From Betaproteobacteria bacterium UBA6910 (GTDB taxonomy: Bacteria; Pseudomonadota; Gammaproteobacteria; Burkholderiales; UBA6910), in contig DKBC01000154.1 in assembly GCA_002451065.1 (NCBI GenBank), positions 13,227 to 35,569 of the forward strand: DNA of 22,343 nt, written 5' to 3'. How positions within the stretch are numbered: the stretch's first letter is position 1; every line of letters starts with the position of its first letter. The notes beneath the pieces are model-generated. The model saw nothing but the letters and a program-made list of their open reading frames with translations, was not told the origin of the DNA and did no database searches. The position numbers and the translations under genes were made by a program. This document shows, piece after piece, positions 15,131-22,343 of the stretch.

Positions 15131-16792
15131 ATGGCACTGATCCGTCTCAAGGGGGGCCGCGTCTACGATCCCGCCCACGGCGTGGACGGGGAGGTGCGGG
15201 ACCTCTACATCCGCGACGGGCGCATGGTGGTGCCGGCCGCCGACGAGCGGGTGGACCAGGAGTACGACGTCTCCGGGCGGGTGGTGATGGCGGGGGCCAT
15301 CGACATGCACACCCACATCGGCGGCGGCAAGGTGAACATCGCCCGCGCCATGCTGCCCGAGGACCATCGCGGCGACCGGCTGCCTCGGGGCGAGCTTACC
15401 CGCTCCTCCTGCGGCCACGCGGCGCCGGGGACCCTCGCCACCGGCTACCGCTACGCGGAGATGGGCTACACGGCCTGCTTCGAGCCGGCCATCCTGCCCG
15501 TGAACGCGCGCCAGGCCCACATGGAGATGGGCGACACGCCCATGGTGGACAAGGGCGGCTACGTAATGCTGGGCAGCGACGAGTTCCTGCTGCGCATGCT
15601 GGCGGGGAAGCAGGACCAGGCTGCCATCAACGACTACATCGCGTGGACGCTGCATGCCGCCCGCTGCATCGGTATCAAGGTGGTGAACCCGGGCGGCATC
15701 TCCGCCTTCAAGTTCAACCAGCGCAATCTGAACGTGGACGAGGCCCACGTTCATTACGGCGTTACGCCGCGGGAGATCGTGCGGGTGCTGGCGCGGGGGC
15801 TGGACGACCTCCAGGTGCCGCATCCGCTGCACATCCACGCCAGCAACCTGGGCGTGCCGGGGAACGTGGATTCGACCCTCGCCACCATCGACGCAGCGGA
15901 AGGTTTCCCCATCCACCTCACCCACATCCAGTTCCACAGCTACGGCACCGAGGGCGACCGCAAGTTCTCCTCGGCGGCGGGGCGCATCGCCGAGGCGGTG
16001 AACGCCAACCGCCACGTGAGCTGCGACGTGGGGCAGATCCTGTTCGGGCAGACCGTCACCGCCTCCGGCGACAACATGGCCCAGCACCGCAATGCGGGGC
16101 ACGCCAGCCCCAGGAAATTCGTGATCATGGACATCGAGTGCGACGCGGGCTGCGGCGTGGTGCCGTTCAGGTACCGGGACCAGAATTTCGTCAACGCCCT
16201 GCAGTGGGCCATCGGCCTCGAGATCTTCTTGCTGGTGGGGGACCCGTGGCGGGTGTTCCTCACCACCGACCATCCCAACGGCGCGCCCTTCACCAGCTAC
16301 CCGCACCTGATCCGGCTGCTCATGGACAAGTCTTTCCGCAACGAGCAATTGGCGCGCATCCATCCCGACGCCCAGGCCATGACCACCCTCGCGAGCATCG
16401 ACCGCGAGTATTCCCTCAACGAGATCGCCATCATGACCCGGGCCGCCCCGGCGAAGATCCTGGGCATGGCTGACCGTGGCCACCTGGCCCCCGGCGCCGC
16501 TGCCGACATCACCGTGTACCGGGAGGACGCGGACCGGGAGAAGATGTTCACCGCGCCCGAGTACGTGTTCAAGGACGGCGAAGTGGTGGCCCGGGACGGG
16601 AGGATCGTGAAGGTGGTGTGGGGCCGCTTCCACGCGGTGGCGCCCGAATTCGACCGCGGCATCGAGAAGGGCCTGCGGGACTACTTCGAGCGCTACCTCA
16701 CCATGCGCCTGGAGAACTTCAAGATCGCCGAGGACGAGATGCTCGCCTTCGGCCACAACGCCGGCCTCGCCACCCATCCCTGCCGGCGGTAG
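15131..16792 (+). CDS. fhcA: Formyltransferase/hydrolase complex subunit A, bacterial type
   Basis: A 553-residue amidohydrolase-fold protein, the hydrolase subunit that releases formate from formyl-methylofuran. The binuclear metal site is intact: HTH (residues 60 and 62, MAGAIDMHTHIGGGKVNIAR), the candidate carboxylated Lys183 in GIKVVNPGG, His in LHIHASNLG (about 234-236), His in HLTHIQFHSYG (about 262-265) and Asp380 in TTDHPNG. The wording around these motifs (MAGAIDMHTHIGGGK, EPAILPVNARQAHMEMGDTP) is of the bacterial FhcA kind and differs clearly from the second subunit A in this window. It is 7 bp after fhcB. Unusually, fhcD and fhcC do not follow; the next gene is an unrelated TIR protein, and D and C lie on the other strand. 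Confidence 0.94.
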   Translation: MALIRLKGGRVYDPAHGVDGEVRDLYIRDGRMVVPAADERVDQEYDVSGRVVMAGAIDMHTHIGGGKVNIARAMLPEDHRGDRLPRGELTRSSCGHAAPGTLATGYRYAEMGYTACFEPAILPVNARQAHMEMGDTPMVDKGGYVMLGSDEFLLRMLAGKQDQAAINDYIAWTLHAARCIGIKVVNPGGISAFKFNQRNLNVDEAHVHYGVTPREIVRVLARGLDDLQVPHPLHIHASNLGVPGNVDSTLATIDAAEGFPIHLTHIQFHSYGTEGDRKFSSAAGRIAEAVNANRHVSCDVGQILFGQTVTASGDNMAQHRNAGHASPRKFVIMDIECDAGCGVVPFRYRDQNFVNALQWAIGLEIFLLVGDPWRVFLTTDHPNGAPFTSYPHLIRLLMDKSFRNEQLARIHPDAQAMTTLASIDREYSLNEIAIMTRAAPAKILGMADRGHLAPGAAADITVYREDADREKMFTAPEYVFKDGEVVARDGRIVKVVWGRFHAVAPEFDRGIEKGLRDYFERYLTMRLENFKIAEDEMLAFGHNAGLATHPCRR

Positions 16793-16910
16793 CATTCCCG
16801 AAAGCATTTCGCCTTGCTCAGTTCATTGCCGGGCAAGAATAATACTTCAGAGAGTTGTAATCGGAGTGGTCGCATCAATCTTTTCAACCAGCTTTGGATA
16901 GAGGGGCCAG
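16793..16910. other. Lower-G+C junction upstream of the TIR gene
   Basis: About 118 bp between the fhcA stop and the TIR gene, more A+T-rich than the fhc genes. A small inverted repeat, CGAAA/TTTCG at 16799-16811, follows the fhcA stop. TTGCTC (16814-16819) and AATAAT (16838-16843) are spaced 18 bp and form a poor candidate promoter. The change in composition begins here, consistent with a junction of acquired DNA. Confidence 0.4.
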
Positions 16911-18008
16911 TTGGCGAACGAAAGGCATTTGGCGATCCTGAGAGCGGGCATCAACGACTGGAACCGCTGGCGTGCCGAAAGCGACGAGAGCCCCGACCTC
17001 CAGGGCGCCAACTTACGCGGGGCGGACCTAAGTGGCGCAAATCTCTACAACGCAAACCTCAGCGAAGCGAACCTCCGAGGCGCGAAGCTGTTTGGTGCAC
17101 ACCTCCGGCACGCGAACCTCCGAAAGGCGAATCTTAGCGAGGCGGATCTCGCCGATGCCTATCTTGGCAATGCGGATCTTCGCGACGCAAACCTAGACCT
17201 CGCGATAATTCGCTACGCATATCTCGGTGACGCAAACCTTGGCAATGCGAATCTCTGTGGTGCAAATCTCAGCGGCGCGCATCTTGTTGCCGCCAATCTC
17301 AGCGGCACAGACGTTCGCGAGGCCAATTTCCAATCTGCAATCGCAATGCGGACCATCTTTGCTGCATTGGACCTGCGAGAAGCCAAGAATCTTGAGGCGG
17401 TCACACACGGGGGACCATCGGAAATCAGCATCTCAACGCTAATTCGGTCGGAAGGAAACATGCCGAAGGCGTTCCTGCGCGGATGCGGGGTTCCTGACAT
17501 GTTCATTGACTACATCGGCACTCTCATGAAGCGGCCGATTCAGTATTACTCCTGCTTCATTAGTTATTCGAGCAAGGATCAGAGTTTTGCAGACCGACTC
17601 TATGCCGACTTACAGGCCAAGGGCGTCAGGTGCTGGTTCGCACCTCACGACGTTTTGGGCGGCAAAAAGCTACATGAACAAATTGACGAGGCGATCCGTG
17701 TTTACGACAAGCTGCTTGTGGTTCTATCCGAAAACAGCATCCATAGCGAGTGGGTCGGAACGGAACTCGCCAAGGCTAGGAAGCGCGAGTCGAAAGAGAA
17801 GCGGCAGATGCTTTTTCCAGTCCGGCTAGTGGACTTCAACACTCTAAGGGATTGGGAGTGCTTCGACGCCGACACCGGGAAGGACACTGCGAACGAACTC
17901 CGAGAATACTATATCCCGGATTTTAGTCGGTGGAAGGAGGACACCAGCGCCTACGAAGCCGAGCTTGAGAAGCTGCTCGAAGGGCTGAAAGCGATTAATC
18001 GCGACTAA
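16911..18008 (+). CDS. Pentapeptide-repeat and TIR-domain protein, candidate defence/NADase effector
   Basis: A 365-residue protein with two parts. Residues of about 29-145 are pentapeptide repeats of the A(D/N)LXX kind (GANLRGADLSGANLYNANL and so on), which fold as a right-handed beta-helix. Residues of about 213-310 form a TIR domain: YSCFISYSSKDQSFADRLYADL, VRCWFAPHDVLGG, IRVYDKLLVVLSENSIHSEWVGTELAKA, FPVRLVD. Glu285 in WVGTE is at the position of the catalytic Glu of NAD-cleaving TIR proteins. Translation starts at TTG (16911), supported by GAGGGG at 16901-16906; no ATG is near. Base and codon use are less G+C-rich than the neighbours, and it sits between two convergent fhc operons. Bacterial TIR proteins often act in phage defence by NAD depletion, which is inferred, not shown. 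Confidence 0.9.
   Translation: MANERHLAILRAGINDWNRWRAESDESPDLQGANLRGADLSGANLYNANLSEANLRGAKLFGAHLRHANLRKANLSEADLADAYLGNADLRDANLDLAIIRYAYLGDANLGNANLCGANLSGAHLVAANLSGTDVREANFQSAIAMRTIFAALDLREAKNLEAVTHGGPSEISISTLIRSEGNMPKAFLRGCGVPDMFIDYIGTLMKRPIQYYSCFISYSSKDQSFADRLYADLQAKGVRCWFAPHDVLGGKKLHEQIDEAIRVYDKLLVVLSENSIHSEWVGTELAKARKRESKEKRQMLFPVRLVDFNTLRDWECFDADTGKDTANELREYYIPDFSRWKEDTSAYEAELEKLLEGLKAINRD
17991..18002. repeat. 12-bp perfect palindrome at the end of the TIR gene
   Basis: GCGATTAATCGC overlaps the last codons of the TIR gene. It could be a protein-binding site or chance; it is too short for a strong terminator. Confidence 0.3.
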
Positions 18009-18036
18009 ATGGCAGGATGAGATTGTTCCCGTTCAT

Positions 18037-18120
18037 ATGCGAAACGAGCGACCAATTTGGGCCGACTTTGTTGCCGACATCGTCGCATTAACTTCGGGCG
18101 CGATTCGTTTGGATTATTGA
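18037..18120 (+). CDS. 27-codon ORF, possible gene remnant
   Basis: A complete small frame from ATG to TGA in the gap between the TIR gene and the end of fhcC. The peptide (MRNERPIWADFVADIVALTS and seven more residues) has a natural-looking composition with alternating hydrophobic residues, and resembles the beginning of a larger protein more than random reading. No ribosome site is visible, and it stops 3 bp before the convergent fhcC stop. It could be the stump of a gene lost when the TIR gene arrived, or it could be chance. Confidence 0.25.
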   Translation: MRNERPIWADFVADIVALTSGAIRLDY

Positions 18121-18123
18121 GCC

Positions 18124-18936
18124 TTAGGAAACATCGAGCAAGAGAATTTCGCCCTTGCTGAGTTCCACGCCGTCGCCCGACCAGCGGCGGTAGCGCCCAG
18201 TTAGTTGCGCGTCAGTGACGGGCAGGCCCAAGTTGCGGAGGTGCGCGAGGACCAGGCGCAGCGCCACCGGACGGTAGGCGCAGGCATAGAAGAAGGTGGG
18301 CAGGAGTTCGGCGGGCTGCGCCGAGACGATGGTGCCGCGCTTCATGCCGGCGCCGGTGCGCCAGCCCAGCCGCCCGAGCACCACCACGGTTCCCGCCAGC
18401 ATGTTGACCCCGGTGAAGTCGCCGCTGTCACCGCCGATGGCAATCAGCCCCCGGCGCATGCCGCTGCCGACTTCGTTGCCGGCGTTGCCGTGGACAATGA
18501 TCTCGCCGCCCTCGACCCCTTTGCGGGTGCCGCGCAGCGCGCTGCCCACCATGTGGCCGGCGTTGCCGGTGACGGTGATGCGGCCGCCGGACATCTCCGC
18601 GCCCAGCCATTCCCCGGCGTCGCCCTCCACCCGGATCTCGCCGCCGGCCATGCCGGCGCCCAGGTGCATGCCGGCGTCGCCCTCGATCACGATTTTTCCG
18701 CGGGTCATGCCGGAGCCCATGCGCTTCACCCGGGAGGCGTCGCCCGCGACCCGGATCTCGCCGTTGCACGTTCCCTCTACCTTGAAGAAGTCCCCGATCT
18801 GCGCCCGCTGGTTGCCGTACTGCAGGGCCACGGCGGAGATCTGATCCGGTGTCATGCCCTCCAGCCGCTCCGGCGCGATGGCGTCCGCTTCCAGGGGCAC
18901 GGTGGGTTGCGTGTGCAGGGTGAGGGTGAGACTCAC
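18124..18936 (-). CDS. fhcC: Formyltransferase/hydrolase complex subunit C
   Basis: A 270-residue protein related to the C-terminal beta-helix of glutamate synthase. The middle (about 55-215) is a run of repeats of the type GxxGxxMxxGxIxVxGxAG, for example RMGSGMTRGKIVIEGDAGMHLGAGMAGGEIRVEGDAGEWLG, which build the right-handed helix that scaffolds the A/B/D subunits. The C-terminal part (LLPTFFYACAYRPVALRLVLAHLRNLG) is typical of bacterial FhcC. It has no catalytic residues of its own. The start is GTG at 18936, overlapping the fhcD stop as GTGA, so the two are translated together. It is the only subunit C in the window although there are two A/B pairs. Confidence 0.94.
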   Translation of the reverse strand: MSLTLTLHTQPTVPLEADAIAPERLEGMTPDQISAVALQYGNQRAQIGDFFKVEGTCNGEIRVAGDASRVKRMGSGMTRGKIVIEGDAGMHLGAGMAGGEIRVEGDAGEWLGAEMSGGRITVTGNAGHMVGSALRGTRKGVEGGEIIVHGNAGNEVGSGMRRGLIAIGGDSGDFTGVNMLAGTVVVLGRLGWRTGAGMKRGTIVSAQPAELLPTFFYACAYRPVALRLVLAHLRNLGLPVTDAQLTGRYRRWSGDGVELSKGEILLLDVS

Positions 18937-19838
18937 GCGGTTTCTCCCGCGCCGTTCAAAAGCGCATGCAGGCCGATCTTGAACTGGCCCAGGTTGCCGC
19001 CGTAATTGCCCGCGGAGATCTGGCGGATGCCGGGGCGCGCCACCGCCTGCAATCCCCGGCGCATGGCTTCCTCCACCGCCGGCAGGTCCAGGCCGTCAAT
19101 CACGATCTCCAGCACGCAGCCCACGTCTTCCGGCAGCTGGGTGTTCGGGGCCACCGCCCGCAGGCTGGGGCAGTAGGCGTCGTTGGTGGACGCGATCAGC
19201 GCCTTGTAGCGGGAGCCCACCTTGCTGCCGCTCCGCACCACGCCGTCGGGAAACGGCAGGATCACGCCGGGCACCTGCTGCATGGCGGCCACGGCGGCCT
19301 CCGCCGCCGCCAGCGCCGCGGCGGTGTCGTCGCCCAGGATGAGCAGGTTGCCCCCGCCCACCGCCTTCTGCACACCGAAGCGCTCCTCCACCAGGAATTC
19401 CCCGTCCATCACCGGCACCCGCCAGTAGCGGCGCCCGTCGAGGAGCTTGCTGGCCTGGTAGCCGTCGCCGAAGAAGCGCAGCGCTCCGCCCACCATCACC
19501 GATTCCTCCGCCGTGAGCCCGTTGTAGCAGGCGGTGGTGGGGCAGGTCATGACGCACTGGCCGATCCGCTCCACGAGGCGCTTGCCCACGCCCGCCGAGT
19601 CCATGGCGAACAGCAGCACCGCCACGCCGGGCCGGCCGTCGGGGGTCTCGGCGGCGGGCACCGTCCGCTCGATCCCCGCCTCGCACTTGCAGCCGATCAC
19701 CGAGGTGGCGAAGCCGGTCATGGTCCGCGCCGCCGCCTGGGCCCACTTCTCGTTCTCCGCGGTGATGAGCACCCGCGCGCCCCACATGGCGAACGCCTCG
19801 GCGAAGGTGTCTGCGACGGGGATGCCGTTGATCTGCAT
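18933..19838 (-). CDS. fhcD: Formyl-methylofuran:H4MPT formyltransferase, subunit D
   Basis: A 301-residue formyltransferase of the Ftr/FhcD family, which moves the formyl group from formyl-H4MPT to methylofuran. Conserved features are INGIPVADTFAEAFAMWGARVLITA at the N-terminus, TGFATSVIGCKCEAGIE, ETPDGRPG, IGQCVMTCPTTACYNGL, VPVMDGEFLVEERFGVQKAVGGGNLLILG, GSKVGSRYKALIASTND and IRQISAGNYGGNLGQFKIGLHALL near the end. Length is that of archaeal Ftr. The wording (RRYWRVPVMDGEFL, KAVGGGNLLIL) is what I expect of bacterial FhcD. It begins 8 bp after the stop of the second subunit A and overlaps fhcC, so it is in one operon with the archaeal-like A and B genes. Confidence 0.95.
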   Translation of the reverse strand: MQINGIPVADTFAEAFAMWGARVLITAENEKWAQAAARTMTGFATSVIGCKCEAGIERTVPAAETPDGRPGVAVLLFAMDSAGVGKRLVERIGQCVMTCPTTACYNGLTAEESVMVGGALRFFGDGYQASKLLDGRRYWRVPVMDGEFLVEERFGVQKAVGGGNLLILGDDTAAALAAAEAAVAAMQQVPGVILPFPDGVVRSGSKVGSRYKALIASTNDAYCPSLRAVAPNTQLPEDVGCVLEIVIDGLDLPAVEEAMRRGLQAVARPGIRQISAGNYGGNLGQFKIGLHALLNGAGETA

Positions 19839-19846
19839 GGTGGCGT

Positions 19847-21508
19847 TCAGCTTGAGGTCGTGCGCTGCTTCGCGGTAGGCACCACTTCGTGCTTCCCGAG
19901 GTAGTGGTCGTCCACCGGGTAGTTGCTGAAGCGCATGCTGTAGAACTCCTCGAAGAAGGGCCGGATCACCTCCGTGATCTGGGGATCATGGTCCGGCGCC
20001 ACGTGCAGGACGCGGCCTTCGTGGTCCGCCCGGAACTCGTGGTCCTCGATGATGAACTGCCCGTCCTTGATGACGTGGCGCGGCGCGCCGAACATGCGCT
20101 CCTTGTCCGGGTGCTCCTCGTAGAGGGTGATGTCGGCGTCGGCGCCCACCCCGAGATGCCCCTTGTTGGCGAGCCCCAGCAGGCGCGCCGGCCCGGCCCG
20201 GGTGATGATGGCGATCTCGTTCAGGGTGTATTCCCGGTCCAGGCCGTCGGCGAGGGCGGTGCCGTGGAGCGCCTTCTGGTTGATCTTCTTCATCTCCTCC
20301 CGGCGGAATTCCCGGTCCATGAGCAGGCGGATCAGCCGCGGGTAGCTCATGAATGAGCCGCCGTTGGGATGGTCGGTGGAGAACACCATGCGCCAGGGGT
20401 CCTTGGAGAGGAGGAACAGCTCCAGCCCGATGGCCCACTGCAGGGCGTGGGTGTACACCCGGTCCTGGTAGGCGAAGGGCACGATACCGCAGCCCGCCTC
20501 GTGCTCGGTGTCGGCGTTCACCCACTTGCCGTCGCCGAAGCGGGACAGCATGTAGGCCAGGGGCGCGTCCGCCGTCATGCTGGTGGCCTTGCCGAACATC
20601 ACCTGGCCCACGTCCGCGCTGATGTTGGGATGGTCGTTGACGAAGTCCGAGATTTCCCGCGCCTTGGAAGTCGGATTGTGGCTGGACTTGCCCGGCACCT
20701 CGCCATAGCTGTGGAACTGGATGTGGGTGATGTGGGCCCGGTGGCCCTCGGCGATGCGCATGGTCTCCAGGGTGGTTTCGTAGTTTCCGGAGTGGCCGAG
20801 GTTGTTGCAGTGGATGTGGGCGGGATGGGGCAGGCCCAGCTCGTCCACCGCCCGGATCAGCTCGCCGATCACCTGGCGCGGGGTGAGCTCGAAGGATTCG
20901 ATCTTCTCGTCGAGGCGGGTGATGTTGGCGTTGCGCCGCCCCTTCCAGGCCTCGTCGCCGCCGGGATTCACCAGCTTGGCGGTGTAGGCCTTAGTGGCGG
21001 AAAGCCACCACGCCAGGGCATTGCGGAACTCGTCGTGCCGCCCCTGCTCCAGCAGGCGATAGAGGAGTACGTTGTTGCCCATCAGCACGTAGAAGCCCTT
21101 GTCGATGACGGGCGTGTCGTGGAACTCCTCCAGGGTGTGGCGGGCGCCGATGGGGGGCACCGCCGCCTCCATGGCGGTGGTGTAGCCCAGGGTGGCGTAG
21201 CGGTAGCCGGTGGTGAAGGTGGAGGGCACGGTGCCGCCGGTGCCGGACCGGGTGAAGGCCGTGCGCGGATGGACGTCGCGGCGATGGTCCTCGGGCTGGA
21301 GCTTGCGCGCCAGGTTCACCTTAGGGCCGGCGATGTGGCAGTGGATGTCGACGCCCCCCGGCATCACCACCAGGCCGCTGGCGTCGAGCCGCCGCGCCTC
21401 CGGCGGCACGTCGGCGACGATCCTGCCGTCGGCGATGCAGATGTCGCGCACCTCGCCGTCCACGCCGTTGGCGGGGTCGTGGACGCGTCCGTTGACGATG
21501 CGCAGCAT
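19847..21508 (-). CDS. fwdA: Formylmethanofuran dehydrogenase-type subunit A, archaeal-like second copy
   Basis: A 553-residue amidohydrolase-fold subunit A, clearly different from the plus-strand copy. The metal site is complete: HCH (56, 58) in PGGVDIHCHIAGPKVNLAR, Lys178 in TAKLVNPGG, His231/233 in AHIHCNNLGHSGNYETTL, His259/262 in ITHIQFHSYGE, and Asp379 in STDHPNGG. Segments such as RSGTGGTVPSTFTTGYRYATLGYTT, EAAVPP..ARHTLEEFHDTPVIDKG, GNN, and MRFSNYPVDDHYL near the end read like archaeal FwdA/FmdA as I remember them. In archaea this subunit converts formate and methanofuran to formyl-methanofuran, fed by the redox subunit B through a tunnel. The direction here could be the reverse. Neighbours: 16 bp after the second subunit B, 8 bp before fhcD. 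Naming it fwdA rather than fhcA reflects this likeness. Confidence 0.9.
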   Translation of the reverse strand: MLRIVNGRVHDPANGVDGEVRDICIADGRIVADVPPEARRLDASGLVVMPGGVDIHCHIAGPKVNLARKLQPEDHRRDVHPRTAFTRSGTGGTVPSTFTTGYRYATLGYTTAMEAAVPPIGARHTLEEFHDTPVIDKGFYVLMGNNVLLYRLLEQGRHDEFRNALAWWLSATKAYTAKLVNPGGDEAWKGRRNANITRLDEKIESFELTPRQVIGELIRAVDELGLPHPAHIHCNNLGHSGNYETTLETMRIAEGHRAHITHIQFHSYGEVPGKSSHNPTSKAREISDFVNDHPNISADVGQVMFGKATSMTADAPLAYMLSRFGDGKWVNADTEHEAGCGIVPFAYQDRVYTHALQWAIGLELFLLSKDPWRMVFSTDHPNGGSFMSYPRLIRLLMDREFRREEMKKINQKALHGTALADGLDREYTLNEIAIITRAGPARLLGLANKGHLGVGADADITLYEEHPDKERMFGAPRHVIKDGQFIIEDHEFRADHEGRVLHVAPDHDPQITEVIRPFFEEFYSMRFSNYPVDDHYLGKHEVVPTAKQRTTSS

Positions 21509-21524
21509 GGGATCTCCCGGGCGG

Positions 21525-22343
21525 TTACGCGGCGGCGCCGGCGGGCACGGGCAGGGGCGGCACGCGGTTGCCGCCGAGCAGCTCCCGCACCCGCTCCTTG
21601 ATCCGCGTCAGCACCTGCTCGTCGCTCGGGTAGGGGGAGGGCAGCGCCGGGCGCAGGGTGACGGTGACGTCGTCCATGCGGTACACGGTGCCGGGCACGC
21701 TGATGCCGTAGGTGGCGGTGGTGATGGCCACCTTCGCCAGCTTCGCGGTGTGGGTGGGCTTGGGGTCGAGCACGATGACCGGGATGCGCTTCAGGTGCTC
21801 GATGGCGGGCTGCGGGAAGTTGGCGCCGGGGTCGGCGGCGATGATCAGCGCGGCGTCCGCGTCGCCCCGGGACAGCAGATCCACCGTGGTGTACTCGCCG
21901 GGGTTGAAGCGCGGGAAGCCCCGGCTGAAGTTGACGCCGAAGGGATAGCCGGTCTGCCAGGAGACCACATTGTCGGCCCCGGTCACGTTGCCGTGGCCCC
22001 GCACCGGCTTGGCCACGAAATGGGTGAACTCGTTGAGGTCGGTGGCGAGGGCCAGCAGGGCGCCGGAGTTGAAGTGACGGCCCCGGGTCATGGTAAGCCC
22101 CATGCCGAACAGCAGCGCCCCGAAGCGGCAGCTCTTCATGCGCGCCGCCAGGTCCTCCAGGGTAGCCAGCGGCACGCCGGTCACCTGCTCGATGGACGGG
22201 TCCACGCGCTTGCCCTTCACCAGGGCCCGCAGCGCCCACAGCACCTCGAAGTCCCGCCGCGGCTTTACCTGGATGAAAATGTCCGCCACCGCCGCGCTCT
22301 GGGTGCGGCGCACGTCCACCAGCACCACGGTGCGGTCCTTCTT
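21525..22343 (-). CDS. fwdB: Formylmethanofuran dehydrogenase-type subunit B, archaeal-like, N-terminus outside window
   Basis: The C-terminal 272 residues of a molybdopterin-type subunit B; the frame is open to the window end. It shows VVLVDVRRTQSAAVADIFIQ, RFGALLFGMGLTMTRGRH, PVRGHGNVTGADNVVSWQTGYP, FPRFNPGEYTTVDLLSRGDADAALIIAADPGANFPQ and the closing SVPGTVYRMDDVTV. These are close to my memory of archaeal FwdB/FmdB and of molybdopterin oxidoreductases generally, including the pterin-contacting stretch ADPGANFPQ, which is degraded in the plus-strand FhcB. This suggests it may still bind Mo- or W-pterin. The cluster cysteines and the metal-binding Cys or Sec would be in the missing N-terminus, so activity cannot be judged. 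It heads the operon with fwdA-like, fhcD and fhcC. Confidence 0.88.
   Translation of the reverse strand, partial: KKDRTVVLVDVRRTQSAAVADIFIQVKPRRDFEVLWALRALVKGKRVDPSIEQVTGVPLATLEDLAARMKSCRFGALLFGMGLTMTRGRHFNSGALLALATDLNEFTHFVAKPVRGHGNVTGADNVVSWQTGYPFGVNFSRGFPRFNPGEYTTVDLLSRGDADAALIIAADPGANFPQPAIEHLKRIPVIVLDPKPTHTAKLAKVAITTATYGISVPGTVYRMDDVTVTLRPALPSPYPSDEQVLTRIKERVRELLGGNRVPPLPVPAGAAA

Noticed and set aside
14972..16807. A 611-codon open frame antisense to fhcA
   Set aside because: It mirrors the codon structure of the G+C-rich fhcA gene, has histidine/valine-rich composition typical of an antisense shadow, and fhcA has an intact active site.
17005..17335. Regular 15-bp periodicity resembling a repeat array
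   Set aside because: It is the coding of pentapeptide repeats in the TIR protein, not a CRISPR or tandem non-coding array.
20369..21601. A 410-codon open frame antisense to the second subunit A
   Set aside because: Same shadow effect; no recognisable domain, and it fully overlaps a well-supported gene.

Overview
This high-G+C window is almost entirely a tetrahydromethanopterin/methylofuran (H4MPT/MYFR) one-carbon gene island. It looks like a methylotrophic proteobacterium, perhaps a betaproteobacterium, but the lineage call is weak. The pathway assignment is strong: Fae, MtdB, Mch and all four Fhc-type subunits are here, with beta-RFAP synthase and MfnB/D/E/F for making the two carriers.

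Layout from left to right. (1) 1-2350, plus strand: a dihydropteroate-synthase-like protein (5' end outside the window), a DUF447 flavoprotein-like protein and MfnB, joined by 4-bp ATGA overlaps. (2) 2471-2881, minus: a small secreted hypothetical protein. (3) 3046-5682, minus: mfnD-mfnF-mfnE. (4) 5694-6413, plus: a HisA/HisF-like barrel protein, head to head with mfnD with only 11 bp between start codons. (5) 6438-13539, minus: a long operon read as beta-RFAP synthase, mtdB, an ATP-grasp protein, mch, a RimK-like ligase, a CitG-like protein, fae, and a second fae with an added N-terminal tail. (6) 13846-16792, plus: a bacterial-type fhcB-fhcA pair. (7) 16911-18008, plus: a lower-G+C pentapeptide-repeat/TIR protein, probably an acquired defence gene. 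(8) 18124-22343, minus: a second subunit B (cut by the window edge), a second subunit A, fhcD and fhcC.

How the genes work together: Fae captures formaldehyde on dephospho-H4MPT, MtdB and Mch oxidise it to formyl-H4MPT, FhcD passes the formyl group to methylofuran, and FhcA hydrolyses it to formate. The flanking genes build the pterin and furan carriers.

The most notable point is two different A/B subunit pairs. The plus-strand FhcBA is the bacterial type, with a degenerate molybdopterin-type subunit. The minus-strand pair reads like the archaeal FwdB/FwdA of formylmethanofuran dehydrogenase, yet sits in an operon with bacterial-type FhcD and FhcC. This could be a true redox formylmethylofuran dehydrogenase or a chimeric complex; the decisive N-terminus of the second subunit B lies just outside the window. 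Other points of interest are the tailed second Fae, a near-identical DNA tract between the two fae genes, and the TIR gene inserted between the convergent fhc operons.
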